From Thermohalobaculum sp039822785 (GTDB taxonomy: Bacteria > Pseudomonadota > Alphaproteobacteria > Rhodobacterales > Rhodobacteraceae), in assembly GCA_039822785.1 (NCBI GenBank), contig JBCBMO010000006.1:248001-312000 (forward strand): a stretch of DNA of 64,000 nucleotides, given 5' to 3'. Positions 1 through 8,800 of this stretch are shown here, one piece after another. The notes beneath the pieces were generated by a model. That model had not been told where the DNA came from. It saw nothing but the letters and a program-made list of their open reading frames with translations, and ran no database searches. Position numbers and translations under genes: made by a program. Numbering within the stretch: position 1 is the first letter of the stretch; the number at the start of each line of letters is the position of its first letter.

Positions 1-355
1 TGCAGATGACGAAGGCGTCGGGGGCATGCTTGGCGATGCCCTCGCCCACGGCCTTCATGACCTTGAGGTTGATGCCCAGAAGGTCGTCACGGCTCATGCC
101 GGGCTTGCGCGGCACGCCGGCGGTGACGATGCAGACGTCCGCCCCCGCGATGTCGGCATAGTCGTTCGCCCCTGACATGGCGGCGTCGAAGCCGTCGACC
201 GGCGCGCTTTCGGCGATGTCCAGTGCCTTGCCCTGGGGCGTGCCCTCGGCGATGTCGAACAGGACGACATCGCCCAGTTCCTTCAGACCCGCCAGATGGG
301 CGAGCGTGCCGCCGATCTGCCCCGCGCCGATGAGCGCGATCTTGCTTCTGGCCAT
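1..355 (-). CDS. mdh: Malate dehydrogenase, N-terminal part (runs off the window)
   Basis: Oxidises (S)-malate to oxaloacetate with NAD in the TCA cycle. The minus strand opens with ATG at 355 behind a GGAGG site and reads MARSKIALIGAGQIGG, the Rossmann glycine motif (GxGxxG) of the LDH-like malate dehydrogenases. It continues with the conserved ITAGVPRKPGMSRDDLL-type stretch (seen here as VTAGVPRKPGMSRDDLL). About 118 residues are visible of a family length near 320; the C-terminal two thirds lie outside. It is divergent from the CoA ester lyase at 588, with a 232-bp intergenic region that must hold both promoters. Confidence 0.95.
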   Translation of the reverse strand, partial: MARSKIALIGAGQIGGTLAHLAGLKELGDVVLFDIAEGTPQGKALDIAESAPVDGFDAAMSGANDYADIAGADVCIVTAGVPRKPGMSRDDLLGINLKVMKAVGEGIAKHAPDAFVIC

Positions 356-587
356 CCGTTCCTCCGTCGTTGCCGGCCGTCGTGCAGGCGCGAAACCGCA
401 GCGCGGCAGCCGTATCCAAAATCGGGCGTGTGTGGCCGTGCACCATCGCGCAAAGGTTGGCAAGGGAAAGAGGGTCACAGGCCCTCCTGCGCCGGCGACA
501 CGCGGCGGCAGTGTCCTTGCGCCCCTCTCGCCGCACTGCATTATGGCGCAACGAAATTGCACAGGCCGCCCCGGGAGAGAGCCGATC

Positions 588-1478
588 ATGTCCGTCACCG
601 TCCGACCGCGCCGCTCTGCCCTCTATATGCCCGCCTCCAGGGAGCGGGCGCTGGAGAAGGCGCGGGGCCTGGCGGCGGACGTGCTGCTCATGGACCTGGA
701 GGATGCGGTTGCGCCGGCGGAGAAGGATACCGCGCGCGCCCAGCTTGGCGTGGCCATCACCACCGGCGGCTATGCCCCGCGCGAGGTGGCGGTCCGGGTC
801 AATGGCCTCGGCACGCCCTGGCACGATGACGACCTGCGCGCCGCCGCCACCATGGGCGCCGATGCGGTGCTGCTGCCCAAGGTCGAGAGCAGCGCGATGG
901 TCGATCAGGTCGCCTGGGCGCTGGATGCGGCGGGGGCGCCCGCGTCGCTCCCCCTCTGGGCGATGATCGAGACCCCGGCCGGCGTGCTGGCGGCAACAGA
1001 GATCGCCGGACATCCGCGCATGACCTGCCTCGTCCTCGGCACCAACGATCTGCTCGCCGATCTTAAAGCGCGCTATCGGGCGGATCGTGCCGCCCTCATG
1101 CCGGCCCTCGCCCAGACCGTGCTGGCGGCCCGCACCCATGGCTGTGCCGTGCTCGACGGGGTCTACAATGCCTTCAAGGACGAGGACGGCCTGCGGGCGG
1201 AGGCGGAACAGGGCCGCGACCTGGGGATGGACGGCAAGACGCTGATCCATCCGGCCCAGCTTGCCATTACCAATGCCGTCTTCGGCCCGACCGAGGACGC
1301 GATCGCCACCGCCCGCGCCGAGGTCGAAGCCTTCGAACGCGCCGAGGCACAGGGCGAGGGCGTCGCCGTCGTGGAGGGCAAGATCGTCGAGAACCTCCAC
1401 GCCGCCGCCGCCCGCCGCCTGATCGCGGAGGCAGAGGCCATCGCGGCACTGGAGGAGAGCCTCAAGGAAGGTGCATAG
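588..1478 (+). CDS. CitE-like CoA ester lyase, probably malyl-CoA lyase or (3S)-malyl-CoA thioesterase
   Basis: A 296-residue HpcH/HpaI-CitE superfamily TIM-barrel protein. The N-terminal RSALYMPASRERALEKA and LLMDLEDAVAP stretches, the MIETPAGV segment with the metal-binding Glu, and LVLGTNDLLADL are family hallmarks. In Rhodobacter relatives Mcl1 cleaves malyl-CoA and beta-methylmalyl-CoA, while the shorter Mcl2 hydrolyses (3S)-malyl-CoA. Length and N-terminus look closer to Mcl2, so I assign only the family. The ATG at 588 follows a GGGAGAGA site; the frame is open further upstream but lacks a comparable site. A mesaconyl-CoA hydratase-like gene lies two genes downstream, supporting an ethylmalonyl-CoA pathway role. 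Confidence 0.85.
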   Translation: MSVTVRPRRSALYMPASRERALEKARGLAADVLLMDLEDAVAPAEKDTARAQLGVAITTGGYAPREVAVRVNGLGTPWHDDDLRAAATMGADAVLLPKVESSAMVDQVAWALDAAGAPASLPLWAMIETPAGVLAATEIAGHPRMTCLVLGTNDLLADLKARYRADRAALMPALAQTVLAARTHGCAVLDGVYNAFKDEDGLRAEAEQGRDLGMDGKTLIHPAQLAITNAVFGPTEDAIATARAEVEAFERAEAQGEGVAVVEGKIVENLHAAAARRLIAEAEAIAALEESLKEGA

Positions 1479-1520
1479 TCCGGCTGCCCGCCACCCTGCC
1501 AGCTACCGGAGTCTCCCCCG

Positions 1521-2081
1521 ATGTTCCTCCTTATCCTCGGCCTCGCGCTCTTTGCGGCGCTGCACTTGCCCAAGCCCATGGCCCTGCCCCAACGCGCCGC
1601 CCTGGTGGAGAAGATCGGGGATGGCGGCGTCAAAGGGGTCTTCGCCCTCAGCCTCGTGCTCTCGGTCGTGCTGATGACGATCGGCTACCAGAGCGCCACC
1701 TTCGTGAATGTCTGGTTCCCGCCCACCTTCTTCACCGGCATCAACAACCTGCTGATGATCTTCGCCATCGGGATCTTCATCGCCGGCGGCATCCCCGGCC
1801 ATGTGCGCCACTGGATCCGCCACCCCCAGTTGGTGGGCTTCAAGCTCTGGGCCGTGGCGCATCTGCTGGTGAACGGGGATCTGGCCTCGATCATCCTCTT
1901 TGGCGGCCTGCTCGCCTGGGCGGTCGTCACGCTGATCATGATCAACAAGCGCGACGGCAAGGGCCCGAAACCCGCGCCGCAGGGGCTGATGCCGAACCTC
2001 ATCCACGGCGGCGTGACGGTCGTCGCCTTCCTCGGCGCCACCGCCGCGCACAACTGGCTGGGAGTATACCCCTTTGGCTGA
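1521..2081 (+). CDS. NnrU family integral membrane protein
   Basis: A 186-residue protein with about five hydrophobic segments, starting MFLLILGLALFAALHLPKPM and matching the NnrU family by length and by its HLPKP and RHPQLVGFKLWA-type stretches. NnrU was first named in nitric-oxide and denitrification clusters, but the family is widespread and its biochemical role is not settled. No denitrification genes are nearby here. Its stop codon overlaps the TTG start of the downstream hydratase by 8 bp, so the two are probably translationally coupled. Confidence 0.8.
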   Translation: MFLLILGLALFAALHLPKPMALPQRAALVEKIGDGGVKGVFALSLVLSVVLMTIGYQSATFVNVWFPPTFFTGINNLLMIFAIGIFIAGGIPGHVRHWIRHPQLVGFKLWAVAHLLVNGDLASIILFGGLLAWAVVTLIMINKRDGKGPKPAPQGLMPNLIHGGVTVVAFLGATAAHNWLGVYPFG

Positions 2082-3135
2082 GGCCGCCGCCGAAACCCCC
2101 ACCAAGACGGATCCAGGCCGGTTCTTCGAGGACTATGGCCTGGGCGAGACCCTGATCCATGCCACGCCGCGCACCGTCACGGCGGCGGAGCGGGCCTTGG
2201 CCACCGCGCTCTATCCCAACCGCTTCGCCATCGACAGCGCCGATACCTTCGCCCAGGCCTGCGGGCTGAAGGCGAGCCCGATCGATCCGCTCACGGTCTT
2301 CCACGTCGTCTTCGGCAAGACCGTGCCCGATGTGTCGATCAATGCCATCGCGAACCTCGGCTACGCGGAGGGGCGCTTTCTTGCGCCCGTCTGGCCCGGC
2401 GATACGCTCTCGGCGCGCTCCGAGGTGATCGGCCTGCGCCAGACCGGCAAGGGCGACAGCGGTATCGTCTGGGTGCGCACCACCGGCACGAACCAGCACG
2501 GCGAGGCGGTCCTGACTTACGTCCGCTGGGTCCTGGTCAAGAAGCGCGACGCCGCCGCCCCGGCGCCCGAGACCGTGGTGCCGGCGCTCGCCGAAGCCGT
2601 GGCACCGGCCGATCTCGCCCTGCCCCCCGGCCTGAATTTTCACGACTACGACACGGCCGCCGCCGGCAGCCCGCACCGCTGGGGCGACTACGCGGTCGGC
2701 GAAAGGATCGACCACGTCGACGGCGCGATGATCGAGGAGGCCGAGCACATGATGGCCACGCGCCTGTGGCAGAACACCGCCAAGGTGCATTTCGATCCCG
2801 CCGCCCGCGGCGGCCAGCCCCGGCTCATCTACGGCGGCCATGTCATCTCGCTCGCCCGAGGGCTGTCGGTGAACGGTCTGGCCAATGCGCAGCTCATCGC
2901 GGGGATCAACGCGGGCACCCACGCAGCACCCTGCTTTGCCGGCGACACCGTCTATGCCTGGTCCGAAGTGCTCGACAGCGCGGAGACGCCCGAGCCCAGC
3001 GTTGGCGCCCTGCGCCTGCGCCTGGTCGCGGTCAAGAACACCCCGGCCACGGGTTTCCTGCATCGCGGCGCGGATGGAAAGCATCACGCGAGCGTGATCC
3101 TGGACCTCGACTACTGGGCCCTGGTGCCGCGATAG
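2074..3135 (+). CDS. mch: MaoC-type dehydratase, likely mesaconyl-CoA hydratase
   Basis: A 353-residue double hot-dog protein. Length and N-terminal half (FFEDYGLGETL, then the LTVFHVVFGKTVPDVS region) fit mesaconyl-CoA hydratase, which interconverts mesaconyl-C1-CoA and beta-methylmalyl-CoA in the ethylmalonyl-CoA pathway of acetate assimilation. The second half carries another hot-dog copy with the GGHVISLARGLSVNGLAN region. The start appears to be TTG at 2074, inside the end of nnrU, behind GGAG at 2061. Co-location with a malyl-CoA lyase-like gene supports the call. Related MaoC dehydratases cannot be excluded without alignment. Confidence 0.75.
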   Translation: MAEAAAETPTKTDPGRFFEDYGLGETLIHATPRTVTAAERALATALYPNRFAIDSADTFAQACGLKASPIDPLTVFHVVFGKTVPDVSINAIANLGYAEGRFLAPVWPGDTLSARSEVIGLRQTGKGDSGIVWVRTTGTNQHGEAVLTYVRWVLVKKRDAAAPAPETVVPALAEAVAPADLALPPGLNFHDYDTAAAGSPHRWGDYAVGERIDHVDGAMIEEAEHMMATRLWQNTAKVHFDPAARGGQPRLIYGGHVISLARGLSVNGLANAQLIAGINAGTHAAPCFAGDTVYAWSEVLDSAETPEPSVGALRLRLVAVKNTPATGFLHRGADGKHHASVILDLDYWALVPR

Positions 3136-3143
3136 TCGGCACG

Positions 3144-4094
3144 ATGGACGTCCTCGACAGCATTCTCGACACCCTTGCGCTGCGCGGCGTCGTCTATTTT
3201 CGCAGCGATTTCAGCGGGCCCTGGGCCGTGCGGGTCCCCCCGCTGGTCCCGGCGGCCCGGTTCCACCTGGTGCTGCAGGGCAGTTGCCATATCGAGATCG
3301 AGGATGGCCCCAGTCTGACGCTCGGCCCGGGCGACATGGTGCTGGTCCCGCGCGGGCGAAGCCACATGCTGGCCGATCGGCCGGGCCGACGCGCGGCGCC
3401 GCTCGAGACGGTGCTGCAGGAGGCGGGCTTCACCGGGCGCGGCACACTGACCATCGGCAAGGGCGACCCGGAGGCTGCGACGCGGACCTTTTGCGGCCAT
3501 TTCGCCTTTCGCCCCATGGCCGCCCATCCGCTGATCGATGCGCTGCCCCCCTGCATCCTGATCACCGCAGAGCAGCGGCGCCGCCACCCCTGGCTCGACG
3601 CGGTGCTCGACCTGCTCGGCCAGCGCGCCCTCTCGGCCGACGCAGGGGCCGAGGCCACGCTCATTCGCCTGTCCGAGGTCGTCTTTCTCGAAACCCTGCG
3701 CGCCGGCGTGTCCGCCGATCCCGCTCTCTCGGCGCTCGTCTCGGGCCTGGCCGATCCGCAGGTGGGCCGGGCCGTCGCCGCGATCCACGCCGATCCCGCC
3801 GCCGGGTGGAGCGTCGCCAGCCTGGTGGTGGAGGCCGGGATGTCCCGCAGCGTCTTCGCCGAACGCTTTGCCGAGGTGATCGGGCAGCCGCCCATGACCT
3901 ATCTGGCCGAATGGCGGATGCAGCGCGCGCTCGCCCTGCTCGAGGACCGGCGCCTCGGCGTCCAGCAGGTGGCGGCGGGCGTCGGCTATGCCTCTGCCGC
4001 CGCCTTCAGCCGCGCCTTCGCTGGGCGCTTCGGCCTCTCCCCCAGCGCCTACCGCCAGGGGCCGGACGATGCCGACCTAGGCGAGGTGGGCTAA
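3144..4094 (+). CDS. AraC family transcriptional regulator with N-terminal cupin
   Basis: A 316-residue regulator. Residues 1-170 resemble the cupin_6 sensor domain, with FHLVLQGSCHIEIEDG and LGPGDMVLVPRG forming the beta-barrel. The C-terminal 100 residues hold two helix-turn-helix units (WSVASLVVEAGMSRSVFAERF, then VAAGVGYASAAAFSRAF followed by GLSPSAYR), the AraC/XylS signature. The ATG at 3144 is only 8 bp after the hydratase stop, so it may be co-transcribed and could control this cluster; that is inference from position. The ligand is unknown. Confidence 0.88.
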   Translation: MDVLDSILDTLALRGVVYFRSDFSGPWAVRVPPLVPAARFHLVLQGSCHIEIEDGPSLTLGPGDMVLVPRGRSHMLADRPGRRAAPLETVLQEAGFTGRGTLTIGKGDPEAATRTFCGHFAFRPMAAHPLIDALPPCILITAEQRRRHPWLDAVLDLLGQRALSADAGAEATLIRLSEVVFLETLRAGVSADPALSALVSGLADPQVGRAVAAIHADPAAGWSVASLVVEAGMSRSVFAERFAEVIGQPPMTYLAEWRMQRALALLEDRRLGVQQVAAGVGYASAAAFSRAFAGRFGLSPSAYRQGPDDADLGEVG

Positions 4095-4228
4095 GCCGCA
4101 CCCTCCGTCCGCCAGAGATTGCAGCGCGTCCGAGGTTTCAACCCCGGCGGTTCGCTGCCGTGGGCAGCGCGTCACTCTGCAAACGCCGCTCCCTGCCGGG
4201 CGGCCATCCGAGAAGGAAGGGATCTCCC

Positions 4229-4717
4229 ATGCTGAAATCGACCGTCCTCGCTTCCATTGTCACTGCCGCCCTGGTCGTCGCCCCGCTCGCTGCGGCCCTG
4301 GCGGCGGACGAGTACAACGTCTCCTCAGGCCTCACCGCAGCCGGTGCGCCGCTCGGCCTGCACGGCGTCGACACCGTCGCCCTGTCCAAGACCGCGACGC
4401 CCGCCGATGGCGCTGCGGCGCATACCGCGGTGCATGACGGCGTCGCCTATTACTTCGCCGAAGCGGCCTCCAAGGCCGCGTTCCAGGCGGATCCGGCGGC
4501 CTTCCTGCCGCAGAACGGCGGGTTCTGTACCTTCGGTGTCTCCAAGGGCAAGAAGTTCGACGGCGACCCGGATTTCGCCGCCGTGGTCGACGGCAAGCTC
4601 TACGTGTTCCTGAACGCGGAGGTCTTCGCCGCCTTCGAGGCGGACCGCGAAGGGACCATCGCCAAGGCCGCGGCGAACTGGCCCTCCATCCGCAGCGTGC
4701 CCGCCGGCGATCTCTGA
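4229..4717 (+). CDS. Exported YHS domain-containing protein
   Basis: A 162-residue protein with a Sec-type signal peptide at about residues 1-26 (MLKSTVLAS, a long Ala/Val core, then a likely ALA-AD cleavage site). The mature part has the YHS-domain pattern: LHGVDTVAL, YYFAEAASKAAFQADPAAFLP, then a GGFCTFGVSKGKKFDGDP block and LYVFLN. YHS proteins are small periplasmic proteins often thought to bind metal; here a single conserved Cys is visible. The start is chosen from the AGGAAGG site just upstream and from signal-peptide fit. Function unknown. Confidence 0.82.
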   Translation: MLKSTVLASIVTAALVVAPLAAALAADEYNVSSGLTAAGAPLGLHGVDTVALSKTATPADGAAAHTAVHDGVAYYFAEAASKAAFQADPAAFLPQNGGFCTFGVSKGKKFDGDPDFAAVVDGKLYVFLNAEVFAAFEADREGTIAKAAANWPSIRSVPAGDL

Positions 4718-4743
4718 GGGCGCGGCCCCTAGGGGGCGGCCCT
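4717..4743. terminator. Possible hairpin between convergent genes
   Basis: Between the YHS gene and the convergent permease gene, AGGGC and GCCCT arms flank a GGCCCC/GGGG core, giving an imperfect G+C-rich hairpin. There is no T-tract, so a rho-independent terminator is only a possibility. Confidence 0.25.
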
Positions 4744-4812
4744 TGGGGGGGGCAGCCGGGCGGGTCGGCGTTCCGCGCGCGCCAGCGGGCGGGACCAGAC
4801 CCGTCGGCCGCC

Positions 4813-5556
4813 TCACCGCATCGCCGTGGCGAGCATGCCCTTCGGCGCGGGCTTCGCATCCGCCGCATCATCCTTGGGCGGAGCCAGGTGGCGCAGATAC
4901 CGCCGCTCGATCAGCCGGAACACGCCGACCAGGGCGAAGGTGATCACCATGTAAAGCAGCGCCGCCGCAATCAGCCCCTCATAGACCACATAGTAGCGCG
5001 CGTTCAGCCAGCGCCCGGCGCCCAGAATGTCTTGGATCGTGATCACGCTCGCCACCACCGAGCCGTGCAGCATGAACACCGTCTCGTTGCCGTACTGCGG
5101 CAGGGCGCGGCGCAGGGACGAGGGCAGGAGCACCATCCAGGTCACCAGGCGCTCGCTCAAGCCCAGCGCCTTGCCCCCCTCGATCTCGCCGCGCGGCGTC
5201 GTGGCGAAGGCCCCGCGCAGGATCTCCGCCTGATAGGCCGCCGAATTGAGCGAAAAGGCGATGAGCGCGCACCACCAGGCCTCTCGCAGGATGAGCCACC
5301 AGGGCCCGCCGCGCACCCACTCGAACTGGCTGAGGCCATAGTAGATGAGGTAGGTCTGCACCAGGAGCGGCGTACCCCGGAAGACATAGACGAAGCCGCG
5401 TGCAAAGGGCGCCGCCCTGCTGCCGCGGTACATCGCCAGCGCCATGGGCAGGGCCAGCAGAAACCCGATCGCCAGCGCCAGCGCCGTCAGATGCAGCGAG
5501 ATCCAGACCCCTTCGATGAACTTATCCCAGTTCTCCAGGACCAGATGCCACTTCAT
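4813..5556 (-). CDS. Polar amino-acid ABC transporter permease (HisM/ArtM type)
   Basis: A 247-residue inner-membrane permease of the His/Glu/Gln/Arg family. It has five or so hydrophobic segments and the EAA-loop region (TTPRGEIEGGKALGLSERL) that contacts the ATPase. The YRGSRAAPFARGFVYVFRGTPLLVQ stretch with RGTPLL is typical of this family. Its ATG overlaps the stop of the upstream permease gene (ATGA). Substrate cannot be told from sequence; a basic amino acid is a reasonable guess from HisM-like length and order. Confidence 0.9.
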   Translation of the reverse strand: MKWHLVLENWDKFIEGVWISLHLTALALAIGFLLALPMALAMYRGSRAAPFARGFVYVFRGTPLLVQTYLIYYGLSQFEWVRGGPWWLILREAWWCALIAFSLNSAAYQAEILRGAFATTPRGEIEGGKALGLSERLVTWMVLLPSSLRRALPQYGNETVFMLHGSVVASVITIQDILGAGRWLNARYYVVYEGLIAAALLYMVITFALVGVFRLIERRYLRHLAPPKDDAADAKPAPKGMLATAMR

Positions 5557-6236
5557 CGTACCATCCCCCGATTGGCCCGCTTTTCGGCCCGCGCAAACAG
5601 GAACTCAGACACCGCGGTGATCGCGAGATAGACCAGCAGGACCGCGAGGAAGAAGGTGAAGGTCTGCCGGGTCGATTTGCCGGCCTTATCGGCGATGCCC
5701 ACCAGATCGGCGAGCCCGATCACCGACACCACGGCGGTGGATTTGACCAGCACCATCCAGACGTTGGCATAGCCGGACAGCGCGAACCGCACGAGCTGCG
5801 GGATCTGCACGTTCCACAGGATCGCCCCGCGCGACAGGCCCAGGGCGAAACCGGCCTCTCTCTGGCCCTTCGGCACCGACTGATAGGCGCCGCGAAAGGT
5901 CTCGGTGAGGTAGGCGCCGTAGATGAAGCCAATGGCGAAGACCCCCGCCCAAAAGGCCGAGATTTCAATGTACTCGAAGCCCAGCGCCCCGCCGACGGTG
6001 TTCACTAGGCGCTGACCGCCAAAATAGATGAGCAGGATGAGCACCAAGTCAGGCACGCCACGCACCAGGGTGGTGTAGCCGCGCGCCGTCCAGTCCGCCG
6101 CCAACATGCCTGACAATTTCGCCGCCGCGCCAAGGGCACCGAGTGCGGTCGCAAGCGCCAGTGAGAGCACGGCGAGCGCCACCGTGACGCCCGTGCCCTC
6201 GGCAAGCAGAGGCGCGTACTCGATCAGCGCCTGCAT
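5553..6236 (-). CDS. Polar amino-acid ABC transporter permease (HisQ type)
   Basis: A 227-residue permease, partner of the gene at 4813. It shows the RGVPDLVLILLIYFGG motif (equivalent to RGTPLL) and an EAA loop at SVPKGQREAGFALGLSRGA. Gene order solute-binding protein - HisQ - HisM follows the hisJQM pattern, but no hisP-like ATPase gene is present; after the second permease comes a convergent unrelated gene. The ATPase must be elsewhere or shared. Confidence 0.9.
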   Translation of the reverse strand: MQALIEYAPLLAEGTGVTVALAVLSLALATALGALGAAAKLSGMLAADWTARGYTTLVRGVPDLVLILLIYFGGQRLVNTVGGALGFEYIEISAFWAGVFAIGFIYGAYLTETFRGAYQSVPKGQREAGFALGLSRGAILWNVQIPQLVRFALSGYANVWMVLVKSTAVVSVIGLADLVGIADKAGKSTRQTFTFFLAVLLVYLAITAVSEFLFARAEKRANRGMVR

Positions 6237-6300
6237 TGCCGCGCCTCCCCACAGGGCCCACGCCGATCAGATCGGCGCGGGCATAGTTCGAGCCGGGGGA

Positions 6301-7062
6301 TCAGACGCCCGAGCCGTAGATATCGAAGTCGAAGTACTTCGCCTGGATCTTCTGATACTCGCCGCTGGCGCGGATGGCCTCAATCGCCGCCGACAGGGCG
6401 TCGCGCAGTTCCTCCTCACCCTGGCGCACGCCGATGCCCGCGCCCTCCCCGTGGTACTTCGGGATCGAGAAGGGTTCGCCGAAGAACGCGAAGTCCTTGC
6501 CGTCTTCGGTACGGAGGAAGCCGTAATCCATGACGACCGAGTCAGCCATGATCGCATCCACCCGGCCCGCGACGAGGTCCAGATAGGCCTCATCCTGCGT
6601 GCCGTAGAGCCGTAGCTCGACGTCGGGGAATTCGCCCTCCATGAACTGCTGGTGGGTGGTCGCGCGCTGCACGCCCACGACCTTGTCGGCCAGCGACTCT
6701 GCCGTGCTGTCGAGCCCGGCATCGGCCCGGGCAAGGAAGCTCGCCGGCGTCTGGTAGTACTTTTCCGAAAAGTCGATGACCTGCTTGCGCTCCTCAGTGA
6801 TCGACATGGACGCGATGATCGCGTCGCACTTACCTTCGAGCAGCGCGGGGATGATGCCGTCCCACTCGGTCGGAACGATCTCACAGCTCTTGCCCATCTC
6901 GGTGCAGAGCGCGTTGGCGATATCGATGTCGAAGCCGATCACGTCGCCCGCGGGCGTGGTCTCGGAGAACGGCGGATAGGCTCCCTCAACGCAGATGTCG
7001 ACGTCGGCGGCAAGCGCCGGCGTGGCGGCGATGCACAGGATGGCGGCAAGCGTGCGCTTCAT
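6301..7062 (-). CDS. Amino-acid ABC transporter periplasmic solute-binding protein
   Basis: A 253-residue SBP_bac_3 protein. The signal peptide MKRTLAAILCIAATPALA is followed by mature sequence beginning ADVDICVEGAYPPFSE. Hallmarks are IGFDIDIANALC, the CDAIIASMSITEERKQVIDFS block and the ADSVVMDYGF region. The ATG at 7062 is chosen because it gives a proper signal peptide and follows GGGAG; a longer frame to 7101 has no such support. It is the first gene of the importer unit. Confidence 0.92.
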   Translation of the reverse strand: MKRTLAAILCIAATPALAADVDICVEGAYPPFSETTPAGDVIGFDIDIANALCTEMGKSCEIVPTEWDGIIPALLEGKCDAIIASMSITEERKQVIDFSEKYYQTPASFLARADAGLDSTAESLADKVVGVQRATTHQQFMEGEFPDVELRLYGTQDEAYLDLVAGRVDAIMADSVVMDYGFLRTEDGKDFAFFGEPFSIPKYHGEGAGIGVRQGEEELRDALSAAIEAIRASGEYQKIQAKYFDFDIYGSGV

Positions 7063-7198
7063 GCCCAGATATCTCCCAGTTGCCATGATCACTGCGTGCA
7101 ATTCAGACAGCCCCCAAGGCCCCCCGTCAACATCCAGCGGTCGTCTCGGCGCAGCCTTGCGCGCCGGGACGACCGGTTATTAAGGGGCGAAGATCGCC

Positions 7199-7957
7199 TC
7201 AGACGTTCATGTAGCCACCGTCGACCACCACGTCGGAGCCTGCCATGTAGCTGCTGTCGTCGCTGGCGAGGAAGACGGCGGCCCGCGCGATCTCCTCCGG
7301 CGCCCCCTCACGGCGCAGCGGCGATGCCTCGATCACCGAGCGAATGAAGGCCTCCGAGGCCTCGTCGACCATCCCTGCACGTTCCTGGAACCCAGTCCGC
7401 ACGACGCCGGGACTTAGCGCATTCACGCGAATGCCCTGCGGGCCAAGTTCCGCGGCGAGACTGCGCGCGAAGGAGCGCACGGCTGCCTTGGTTGCGAAGT
7501 AGAGACTGGCGCCCGGCGCGCCCTTGGCGTTCACGCCGGAGGCGATGAGCACGATGCTGCCGCCCGCCCCGATCAGCGGGAGCAGTGCCTGAACCGAGAA
7601 GAAGACGCCCTTCACGTTGATGTCGAATTGGCGATCGAACGCTGCCGGCGTGACGTCGGCGATCGGCGCAAAGACCCCGATCCCGGCGTTCGCGACGAGG
7701 ACATCGAGGCCGCCCCAACGCCGCCGCACATGCTCGGCCAGCGCGCCGAGTTGGGCGTGGTCGCGGACGTCGGCGACGACGCCTTCGGCGCCGATCTCGG
7801 CAGCGGCCGCAGCGGTCCGCTCGGGGTTGGAGCCGGTGATGATCACCTCGGCGCCCTCGGCGATGTAGCGGCGCGCCATCTCGAGGCCGAGGCCGCTGGT
7901 CCCGCCCGTGATCACGGCACGCTTGCCGGCAAGGCGGAGAGTGTTCAGGTCGGTCAT
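7199..7957 (-). CDS. SDR family NAD(P)-dependent oxidoreductase
   Basis: A 252-residue classical short-chain dehydrogenase. The cofactor motif TGGTSGLG lies near residue 15, NAG near residue 85, the catalytic Ser in VLIASGVN and the YxxxK pair in LYFATKAAV; the C-terminal DGGYMNV is typical. The ATG at 7957 follows AGGAGAAAG; upstream extension would run into the operator region. It is divergent from the TetR gene at 8095 and is probably its target. Substrate unknown. Confidence 0.9.
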   Translation of the reverse strand: MTDLNTLRLAGKRAVITGGTSGLGLEMARRYIAEGAEVIITGSNPERTAAAAAEIGAEGVVADVRDHAQLGALAEHVRRRWGGLDVLVANAGIGVFAPIADVTPAAFDRQFDINVKGVFFSVQALLPLIGAGGSIVLIASGVNAKGAPGASLYFATKAAVRSFARSLAAELGPQGIRVNALSPGVVRTGFQERAGMVDEASEAFIRSVIEASPLRREGAPEEIARAAVFLASDDSSYMAGSDVVVDGGYMNV

Positions 7958-8022
7958 GGGTCTTTCTCCTGTGCGCAGGCGCCAGCCCGTCGCCGGCGCC
8001 GTTGCGGAGAACCTGCTCATCT

Positions 8023-8054
8023 TTGACTGATCATTCAATTGACTGATCAGTCAA
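8023..8054. promoter_or_regulatory. Tandem palindromic operator between SDR and TetR genes
   Basis: Two abutting 16-bp boxes: TTGACTGATCATTCAA (8023-8038, one mismatch from palindromic) and TTGACTGATCAGTCAA (8039-8054, perfectly palindromic). They sit in the 137-bp divergent intergenic region. This layout fits a TetR-family operator controlling both the SDR gene and the regulator itself. Confidence 0.75.
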
Positions 8055-8094
8055 AGATTATTACCCCACCGGCAACGCGCACGGGGAGCATGGC

Positions 8095-8670
8095 ATGGCC
8101 GGAAAAAAGGGTTTCGTGACGGACGGAGCGGTCGCGGCGCTGATGCACGTGTTCTGGGAGAAGGGCTATGAGGGCACTTCGATCGCCGACCTCGAGGCGG
8201 CGACAGGACTGAAACGCGGCAGCCTCTACAACGCCTTCGGTGGGAAGGAGGCGATGTTCGCGATCGCCTTCTCCCGCTACGCCCAGCAGGTCGAGGAAGC
8301 CAACCTCTCCCAGCTGGACACCGTGCCGCTGGCCGAAGGTGTGGCGGCCTACCTTCGGTTTTTGATCGAGGGGGCGGGGGAAGATCATCCGCCGGGTTGC
8401 CTCATCAGCCGCAGCGCGGCGGAACTGGCGTCCAAGGACGGCGACCTCGGCGCCCTGGTCCGCGACAGGCTCAAGACCACAGCCATGGCACTGCAGCGCC
8501 GCTTCGAACGGGCAGCCGCTGCCGGAGAGCTGCCGGAGGGCGCCGATCCCGCCCTGCTGGCGCAGACGCTGGCCGCGGGGACCCGCGGGCTCAGCCTCAT
8601 GGCCGGCGCCGGCCAGCCGCAGGCCGCATGGGCCCTTGCCACGTCTCTCAAACGCCTGGTCCTCGGCTGA
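8095..8670 (+). CDS. TetR family transcriptional regulator
   Basis: A 191-residue protein with the TetR N-terminal helix-turn-helix (FWEKGYEGTSIADLEAATGLKRGSLYNAF followed by GGKEAMF, residues about 20-55). The C-terminal half resembles the TetR_C domain of regulators paired with oxidoreductases, including PPGCLISRSAAEL. It starts 41 bp after a perfect 16-bp palindrome and is divergent to an SDR gene, so it probably represses both. The inducer is unknown. Confidence 0.92.
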   Translation: MAGKKGFVTDGAVAALMHVFWEKGYEGTSIADLEAATGLKRGSLYNAFGGKEAMFAIAFSRYAQQVEEANLSQLDTVPLAEGVAAYLRFLIEGAGEDHPPGCLISRSAAELASKDGDLGALVRDRLKTTAMALQRRFERAAAAGELPEGADPALLAQTLAAGTRGLSLMAGAGQPQAAWALATSLKRLVLG

Positions 8671-8800
8671 TCCGGCCCTCAGGTCACACCCGCGATCGCC
8701 GATACGTGTGCACGTGCGTCAAATGTGGGGATGGCGGGCCCCTGGGCTGCGGGTCTACCTAAACGAAAGGAAATTGCCGTCGATTTTGGGAGGGCCTTCC

